From an uncultured Acidobacteriota bacterium (GTDB lineage Bacteria; Acidobacteriota; Blastocatellia; Pyrinomonadales; Pyrinomonadaceae): a stretch of DNA of 64,000 nt. The position numbers were made by a program, and so were the translations under genes. The notes beneath the pieces are model-generated. The model saw only the letters and a program-made list of their open reading frames with translations. It had not been told where the DNA came from and did no database searches. Of the stretch, positions 59,434 to 64,000 are shown one piece after another. The DNA lies in the NCBI GenBank assembly GCA_937873515.1, contig CALMYB010000010.1, positions 434,001 to 498,000 on the forward strand. The letters are read 5' to 3'. Position 1 is the first letter of the stretch. The number at the start of each line of letters is the position of its first letter.

Positions 59434-59514
59434 TTTGATTTGTTTCTCCCTTAAATAGATATCTAAAGCTCCGAACCCGCGCCGGGGCTGCGATCTGCCC
59501 GCCGCTCTGTTTAT

Positions 59515-59856
59515 TCATGCCTTAAATACAAAGAGCTGTTTTCCCTGTGAAGTAGCGTAGTCGATCGAATGCTTTGTGCCTGGGCTTATCCCGTCCCATA
59601 CTGCGATGACTGCATCGACTGCCCCAACCATTACACAATTGCGCATAAACCCGGCGCGCTTTCCGTACCTGTCCCAGTCCGCCAAATATTCCGTAAACTC
59701 GATGCCGTTCGACTGCGCATAGAGCCGTGCGAACGTATCGACGCCCCGAGCCCCGGCCGAGACGATATGCGTTGGCGTCATACCGCTATCCGCGACCGCC
59801 TGGGCAATCAGAGCAGGATCGCTGACGCTCCTGCTCCCGCAGATCAACACTTTCAT
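59515..59856 (-). CDS. SLOG/YspA-like nucleotide-binding protein
   Basis: A 113-residue Rossmann-like protein. M-K-V-L-I-C-G-S-R-S, then T-H-I-V-S-A-G-A-R-G-V-D and V-D-A-V-I-A-V-W-D-G-I-S-P-G-T-K-H match the SLOG superfamily (YspA type), often linked to nucleotide-derivative sensing. It is the outermost gene of the right accessory block. Confidence 0.78.
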   Translation of the reverse strand: MKVLICGSRSVSDPALIAQAVADSGMTPTHIVSAGARGVDTFARLYAQSNGIEFTEYLADWDRYGKRAGFMRNCVMVGAVDAVIAVWDGISPGTKHSIDYATSQGKQLFVFKA

Positions 59857-60298
59857 TCGTTTCTTCTCCTTCGATTTGAAGTTGATTTGAAGCCAACTGC
59901 CGCTGCTGGCCGTCGTTTCATGGCGTACCGACAGCCTTGTTTTTCCGGGCTCTCTTGTTATGAAAGGGCTGTTCTAATGTGAGGTAAATGGAGTCCAAGC
60001 AAGTCGTTCTGCGACACCGATGAGACGTGCGGAACGGTCGACGTGAAGCGCAGGACGTGATCTGCGAGGGTCCCTTAATCAGACAACGAATATCGTCGCA
60101 CGGCAAGAAACGAACTCAAGTCCATCAGGATCGATGAATTGACGACCGTTCGTGCGAACCTCGACACGGCTTCGCAAACAGCCTTCGGCCGAGGGTTGGA
60201 GTTATATGCAGGTTCCTAGTAGACCAATTGTGACCTAATTGAGGAGTAGGATTTACGCGCTTCGACTCTGCTGCCAAGAGCCGCTTACTCGAAAATAT
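59857..60298. other. intergenic region, possible element boundary
   Basis: A 442-base gap between the accessory block and the Vms1-like gene, both on the minus strand. I looked for a repeat of the tRNA-Thr 3' end here and found none. No gene is supportable. Confidence 0.4.
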
Positions 60299-61015
60299 TC
60301 AAGGTTCTTTCTGAATACTAACCGAATTTAGGTGAAAGGAACTGTACATCAGTTCGGCATTGTCGTAACTTATATATCCGAAGGATATTAGTTTATTGAT
60401 GCGCCGCAGTTCATCATAATTCGGAATACGAACATCGAGTGGGATTTTGAAAAGGCGGGGATCGTTCTTACTGAAGCCGCACTTAGTCTTGCCGTTAAAG
60501 AGAAAATTCCAAAGATTTATGGAACAGCTATAGAGGATTCTTTCTGAGGGTTCGATCGTTTTCCATTCATTCAGTGTCTCTTTTATTTTCTCAAAAAAAT
60601 TCACGGCATTTCGATAACGAAGTTGGCTACCGGACGTGCTTCCCTTCTTGCCACTTTGACTGAACGTCAGTTGGCTCTTGCCACGCTTCCTTCTTACAAC
60701 GTAAGTTCGGAGTGCTCTGTGGCGCAGACATTCGCCCCTATCAAAAAAGCCTAAAGCACAATATTCTGCTTGTATTAGGATGATCGAGTAGGGCTTGGGG
60801 GGAATAGACAGCCGTTCACAATAGGAAAGCAAAGACTCCTCACTTGATAACCTCGGAAAGGGCAACGGAAGCCTTAGATCAAAACATTTTACGCGATTTA
60901 TATAAACGCTCAGAATATGCTTCTCGACATCAATCTGGGGGGTTACCTCACAATTCTCGCTGACCTGTCTTATAAGTATGAGGGTGTCGGAAGGTGAAAG
61001 ACGCAAACTAGGCAT
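60299..61015 (-). CDS. Vms1-like release factor / peptidyl-tRNA hydrolase (VLRF1) candidate
   Basis: A 238-residue protein. Residues 75-155 have the order of the Vms1/ANKZF1 VLRF1 domain: strands Y-S-I-I-L-I-Q-A-E-Y, F-F-D-R-G-E, then T-Y-V-V-R-R-K-R-G112-K-S-Q115, a Gly/Ser-rich loop (KKGSTSGS) and R-Y-R-N-A-V-N-F helix. G112-x-x-Q115 is the catalytic GxxQ motif that frees nascent chains from tRNA. The C-terminal 80 residues are helical. It is separate from the conjugation genes and could belong to the host or another cargo. Bacterial members of this family exist; its role here is inference. Confidence 0.72.
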   Translation of the reverse strand: MPSLRLSPSDTLILIRQVSENCEVTPQIDVEKHILSVYINRVKCFDLRLPLPFPRLSSEESLLSYCERLSIPPKPYSIILIQAEYCALGFFDRGECLRHRALRTYVVRRKRGKSQLTFSQSGKKGSTSGSQLRYRNAVNFFEKIKETLNEWKTIEPSERILYSCSINLWNFLFNGKTKCGFSKNDPRLFKIPLDVRIPNYDELRRINKLISFGYISYDNAELMYSSFHLNSVSIQKEP

Positions 61016-61054
61016 AAATTGCTTGGGTCAAGACTCTTACAGGAGATAAATCTA

Positions 61055-61462
61055 CTAGGGTAGTGTTGACATACGATGTTTTCGCAAGGTTAGAAAAAAG
61101 GCTAGCCATATGATTGCTTGACCAAGAAAGTAAACTCCAAGATTCAACCAGATTACGGATCGTTGGTTGTCCCACACGTAAATCGTTCCCCTTATATTTC
61201 CTTCCCAAGAGATCATTAGCCAAACTAGGGACATTAAGTAATGGCCTACCATCAACGCGATGAAAAAAAACTTCGCTTTTGTTGTCGTACTGTTTGTAGA
61301 AAGGTAGAGTGCAATTAAGAGGGCAATCCAGGAAAGGCCGAGGAAGGCGATCAACGGCGACAAAAATATCCCAGTTCCTTTTCCGAAACCAATAGCGATG
61401 AATGCCGACACTCCATACAGCAACGTGTAAAAAAATCCGAAAACTATTTTCCAGTATTTCAT
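61055..61462 (-). CDS. four-TM membrane protein, possible Rhs immunity protein
   Basis: A 135-residue protein with four predicted TMs (about 7-24, 33-53, 64-85, 103-125) and no motif. Another frame overlaps the same DNA (61008-61484), but its composition is not protein-like and it is rejected. The gene lies right after the broken Rhs gene on the same strand, where an immunity gene is often found. Function unknown. Confidence 0.6.
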   Translation of the reverse strand: MKYWKIVFGFFYTLLYGVSAFIAIGFGKGTGIFLSPLIAFLGLSWIALLIALYLSTNSTTTKAKFFFIALMVGHYLMSLVWLMISWEGNIRGTIYVWDNQRSVIWLNLGVYFLGQAIIWLAFFLTLRKHRMSTLP

Positions 61463-61547
61463 AGCCTGCGCACCTTGAACTCAAGTACCGAGAAAATGTA
61501 GTGGGAGAATCAGTTCAGTTGCTTAGTATTCTTCATTAGCCTTTCGG

Positions 61548-61994
61548 CTAGCCATAGTCACGTTGCTTTATGGTAATCGTCTGAATGATCTCGTTCCAAA
61601 TTTTAGTCTTGTCCTCATTCTTTTTTGCTCCAAGCCATTTATTTACAAGATCTGATATGTCTTCGTACTTAACTGGCTTTGTAAAGGAGCCAAACTTTCC
61701 TGATTTGGCCATATCATTTCTTGCTTCTAAGAGTTTATCAAATGTCTCACGGGCCATCTGCGACGATGTCGTGAGGTTATGCCAGGTCTTGTCGGGCAAC
61801 TCCGCTTGATCGTAACTCCACCAGTAAGGTATTGAAGTACCGGGAATCGTACTTGTTCCAGCTGGAGCTTGTCCCGTCGCTGCCGATAATCCTGCATGGG
61901 AGAATGAATCCTGAAAAGCGTGCAAAAATGTTCCCAGAGCCGAGAATGCATTACCATTCTCGCCCCGAGCAACATAGCTTCCGAACGAATTCTG
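61548..61994 (-). pseudogene. 3' fragment of the IS-interrupted Rhs effector gene
   Basis: This frame continues the Rhs C-terminal domain after the IS: S-F-G-S-Y-V-A-R-G-E-N-G, then L-H-A-F-Q-D-S-F-S-H-A-G and a helical tail to TAG at 61548. H-A-F-Q-D-S-F-S-H is a metal-ligand-like motif seen in zinc-dependent all-helical hydrolase-type Rhs effector tips. Joined with the 5' fragment it forms a continuous reading frame, so this gene was intact before the insertion. Confidence 0.75.
61991..61994. repeat. target-site duplication, left copy (ATTC)
   Basis: ATTC immediately left of the IS, matched by ATTC at 63208-63211 on the other side. Confidence 0.75.
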
Positions 61995-62019
61995 AGCTAC
62001 CCCCCGTTTCGATGCCAGT

Positions 62020-62829
62020 CTAAAGTGGAGAATTCCGGGTCTCGTGGTGTCTTTGCACCGCCTCGTTCGGGGTCAGGCCGCACAGCGAGCTGTGCGGCCT
62101 GAAGCCGTTGTAATCGTCCTTGAACGCCTGGATTTTTTCCACCGCGTCGTCCAGGGACATGAACCAATTGACGTTCAAACACTCGTCTCTGAAGCTGCCG
62201 TTGAAGGACTCGATAAACGGGTTATCCGTCGGTTTTCCGGGCCGGGAGAAGTCCAGCGTGACGCCGTTCTCGTAAGCCCATCGGTCCAGCACCTTCGAGA
62301 TGAATTCGCTTCCATTATCCACCTGTATCCGTTTCGGGACAACGCTGCGCACCTGCTTGATCCGCTCCATCACATCCACCACGTCGAACCCCTTCAACGA
62401 CTGCCCGACCTCTATTTCCAGACACTCGCGACTAAAATTATCGACTAAAGTTAACGCCCGGAATCTCCGCCCGTCGAACAGCTGATCGGCTACGAAATCC
62501 ATGCTCCAGCATTCGTGCGGACCAGCCAGTTGCGGACGTGCCATCCGGTGTGCCGCCGCCTTGCTCCGTCTCGGTCTCTTGCTTCGCAGATTCAAGCCTT
62601 CCTCCTTGTAAATACGGTACGTCCGCTTGCGATTGTCCGTCCAGCCTTCGCGTTTGAGCAGGATGTGTATCCGGTCGAACCCATACCTTACGCGGGTCTC
62701 GGCGATCTCCCTGATCCGCTGCCTGACCGCCCGATCGTCGCGCTTGTGCTCGACGTAATGGAACACGGTCCTTGAAACCATCACCACCGAACAAGCCCGC
62801 CGCTCCGAGACCCGATAACCATCCAGCAA
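62020..62829 (-). CDS. IS3-family transposase OrfB (DDE integrase domain)
   Basis: The catalytic half of the transposase. The acidic triad is visible: D in S-M-D-F-V, D in Q-V-D-N-G-S, and E in F-I-E-S-F-N-G. An HTH_21-like start (RRACSVVMVSRTVFHYVEHK) precedes it. The core is complete and looks functional. Its frame extends upstream to meet orfA through an A-rich slippery run, so the native product is an OrfAB fusion made by frameshifting. Confidence 0.88.
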   Translation of the reverse strand: MLDGYRVSERRACSVVMVSRTVFHYVEHKRDDRAVRQRIREIAETRVRYGFDRIHILLKREGWTDNRKRTYRIYKEEGLNLRSKRPRRSKAAAHRMARPQLAGPHECWSMDFVADQLFDGRRFRALTLVDNFSRECLEIEVGQSLKGFDVVDVMERIKQVRSVVPKRIQVDNGSEFISKVLDRWAYENGVTLDFSRPGKPTDNPFIESFNGSFRDECLNVNWFMSLDDAVEKIQAFKDDYNGFRPHSSLCGLTPNEAVQRHHETRNSPL

Positions 62830-63127
62830 CGCATTTACTAACTGCCTTTTCTGACCGGCCCTCAGAGCTTTTTTTTAACACGTCCTGGAGCATCTGCTTG
62901 TCCAATGTCAGATCCGCCACGATCTGCTTCAGCCGCAGATTCTCCTCCTCCAACTGCCGCAATCGCCTCAGTTCCGCCGCCCCTAGCCCGTCGTACTTCT
63001 TCTTCCAGTTGTAAAACGTCGCCTCGCTGACCCCCAGCTTCCGGCACACCTCCGCTACCGTTACCCCAGTCTCCGCCTGCTTCAACGCAAACACGATCTG
63101 CTGCTCCGTAAACTTCGATCTCTTCAT
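62438..63127 (-). CDS. IS3-family transposase OrfA (helix-turn-helix); frame runs into OrfB
   Basis: The N-terminal 85 residues are real OrfA: M-K-R-S-K-F-T-E-Q-Q-I-V-F-A-L-K, a helix-turn-helix (VAEVCRKLGVSEATFYNWKKKY) and a leucine-zipper helix (EEENLRLKQIVADLTLDKQML). The frame then passes the run of eight A (plus-strand T at 62869-62876) and stays open as an antisense-like tail to 62438, which is not protein. With nine A the family's usual ending K-K-K-L-stop would appear, with orfB one base back; see findings. Confidence 0.7.
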   Translation of the reverse strand: MKRSKFTEQQIVFALKQAETGVTVAEVCRKLGVSEATFYNWKKKYDGLGAAELRRLRQLEEENLRLKQIVADLTLDKQMLQDVLKKSSEGRSEKAVSKCVAGWLSGLGAAGLFGGDGFKDRVPLRRAQARRSGGQAADQGDRRDPRKVWVRPDTHPAQTRRLDGQSQADVPYLQGGRLESAKQETETEQGGGTPDGTSATGWSARMLEHGFRSRSAVRRAEIPGVNFSR

Positions 63128-63204
63128 GGCAATTATGTCTCCTCATCTTTCCATAATCGCCCGGTTTTCTCTATTTTAGATCGGTACTGTTTTTAGGGGG
63201 GACG

Positions 63205-64000
63205 TCAATTCCACAATTCATCACGGCGCTCAGGCGTCGTGAAATGATAGTCAACCCTAGCATTATAGGCCCTTTTTTGATCTGTAGGGGATAGCCAGTC
63301 GTTGGGCAGCGGATTTGTTGCTGGATTGTCATCCAGCCACTGGTCAGCTCCTCCGATCTTTGAAGCCTGATCAGTATTAAATCCAACCGCGTAGGCTAAG
63401 GCCATCGTTAACCATCGATGAACATCCTCTTCATACCCGCCAGTCTTATCTATGTACCTAATCGGGTTATTCAGGCAATACTGATATCGATTTAGAGTTT
63501 GAGGGTTTCCAAAATCCGGGCGAGCCGCATCCAATGCATTAAACCTGCCGTACAGATTCGAATACATACGATCGTTAGCGAAATCAAACCCCGACTCTTC
63601 ATCGCGAATGTATCCGGTATACCCTTGTTCTACCGAGTCCGCTATGCTATAACCCAGATTCTGAGATCGCTGTCCTAACAATAGATTTTCGCCGTAAGGC
63701 AAATTATCTGTGCGGGCGACTACCTTTCCAAGTTGGTCCGTGGTGATCCTTGTAGTGCCCGAATTGTCTGCGGTTACGTAATTTATTTTCGGTTCTTGAA
63801 CCGATTCGGTGGAATACTCGGCAATTAGCTTTCCTTCCGCGTTGTAGACAAAGATAACCGTTTCAGAATCAGTTACTTTCTTTACGCGCCTTCCCGACCC
63901 ATCAAACAAATACGTGCCTATTACCTGATTCTGTTGATTCTTGACTTCTATTTGATTGTTTTCAGCGTCATAGCTAAAGCTCCGACCTTCTGCATCCTGA
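63205..64000 (-). pseudogene. 5' fragment of the interrupted Rhs gene (incomplete at window edge)
   Basis: The Rhs core of a second Rhs protein, open to the window edge. It has Y-D-A-E-N-N-Q, F-D-G-S-G-R-R-V-K-K-V, the core end Y-G-R-F-N-A-L-D-A-A-R-P-D and N-P-I-R-Y-I-D-K-T-G-G, then an effector start with D-V-H-R-W-L-T-M-A-L-A and D-Q-W-L-D-D. It reads T-P-E-R-R-D-E-L-W-N and then stops at a TGA made by the IS end. The 3' fragment resumes in the same frame across the IS. Confidence 0.85.
63208..63211. repeat. target-site duplication, right copy (ATTC)
   Basis: Matches ATTC at 61991-61994. Removing the IS and one copy rejoins codons AAT-TCG in frame. Confidence 0.75.

Larger units (their letters stand above)
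61995..63207 (-). mobile_element. IS3-family insertion sequence, 1,213 bp
   Basis: Bounded by imperfect inverted ends beginning TGAGCTACCCCCC (left) and, on the other strand, TGACGTCCCCCC (right), with the later match CTAAA-x-T-x-GAGAA. It carries orfA and orfB on the minus strand and is flanked by a 4-bp ATTC duplication. The insert interrupts the Rhs gene. Confidence 0.88.

Noticed and set aside
60095..60130. ACTCAAGTCCATCAGG, partly like the tRNA-Thr T-arm
   Set aside because: The match is about 9 bases and lacks the acceptor sequence, so it is not usable as an attachment site.
61008..61484. Long minus-strand frame overlapping the four-TM gene
   Set aside because: The 61055-61462 frame has four clean hydrophobic segments; the alternative reads as mixed low-quality sequence and overlaps the Vms1-like start.

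Overview
This 64 kb window looks like a large integrative and conjugative element (ICE) in a bacterial chromosome, inserted beside a tRNA-Thr(TGT) gene. The host is probably an acidobacterium of the Blastocatellia type. That is an inference from the secreted FG-GAP and Rhs proteins, whose phrasing I recognise from that group; no rRNA or other phylogenetic marker is present. The distal attachment site was not found, so the right-hand limit of the element is unknown.

Layout. Bases 1-222 hold the start of an exported chromosomal protein (minus strand), followed by the tRNA-Thr at 769-841. A tyrosine integrase (930-2030, minus) marks the element's left end. A small cargo island follows: a class II Fic AMP-transferase, then a graspetide (omega-ester RiPP) locus made of a precursor with three T-E-T-x-T...E-x-S-D-x-D repeats, an MvdD-like ATP-grasp ligase, and a translationally coupled membrane protein. 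From 17.9 kb down to 6.3 kb on the minus strand runs a PRTRC-type ubiquitin-like cassette: a UBL-like protein, an E2-like PRTRC-B, a JAB protease and a ThiF/E1. It is interleaved with an ERF annealase, DUF2958, a WGR-like protein, a Ycf46-like AAA protein, DUF1257, DUF2997 and an NrdG-like radical-SAM enzyme. A sigma-54 activator is encoded just upstream. Bases 18.2-24.9 kb carry a strawberry-notch helicase, an adenine-type methyltransferase and a Toprim primase-like protein.

Bases 25.1-32.4 kb are cargo on the plus strand: an FG-GAP secreted protein, an Rhs protein with a papain/NlpC-like C-terminal domain, and an exported partner. Bases 32.5-47.7 kb encode a P-type type IV secretion system in two divergent operons (trbC-D-E-J-L minus; lytic transglycosylase and trbF-G-I plus), a MoxR-like ATPase and the VirD4 coupling protein. 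I see no VirB11. Bases 48.6-54.1 kb hold the mobilisation genes (a large DUF4326-like protein, a MOBP-like relaxase and an accessory protein). They are followed by an intergenic oriT candidate containing a YATCCTG|Y nic core. Bases 54.4-59.9 kb hold small accessory genes: RNase H, two SSBs, DUF4326 and a SLOG-fold protein.

The right end (60.3-64 kb) has a Vms1-like peptidyl-tRNA hydrolase candidate, a four-TM protein, and an Rhs gene split by a 1,213-bp IS3-family element. The IS has a 4-bp target duplication, and removing it restores the Rhs frame.

How the parts fit. The transfer genes share GG-N10-GC sigma-54 promoter matches (before trbC, the transglycosylase, trbF and the mob operon), and the element encodes its own sigma-54 activator, so conjugation may be switched on as one regulon. 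The helicase, primase-like, SSB, ERF and RNase H genes would process transferred DNA. The most novel candidates are the graspetide locus and the combined PRTRC/Ycf46/radical-SAM cassette.
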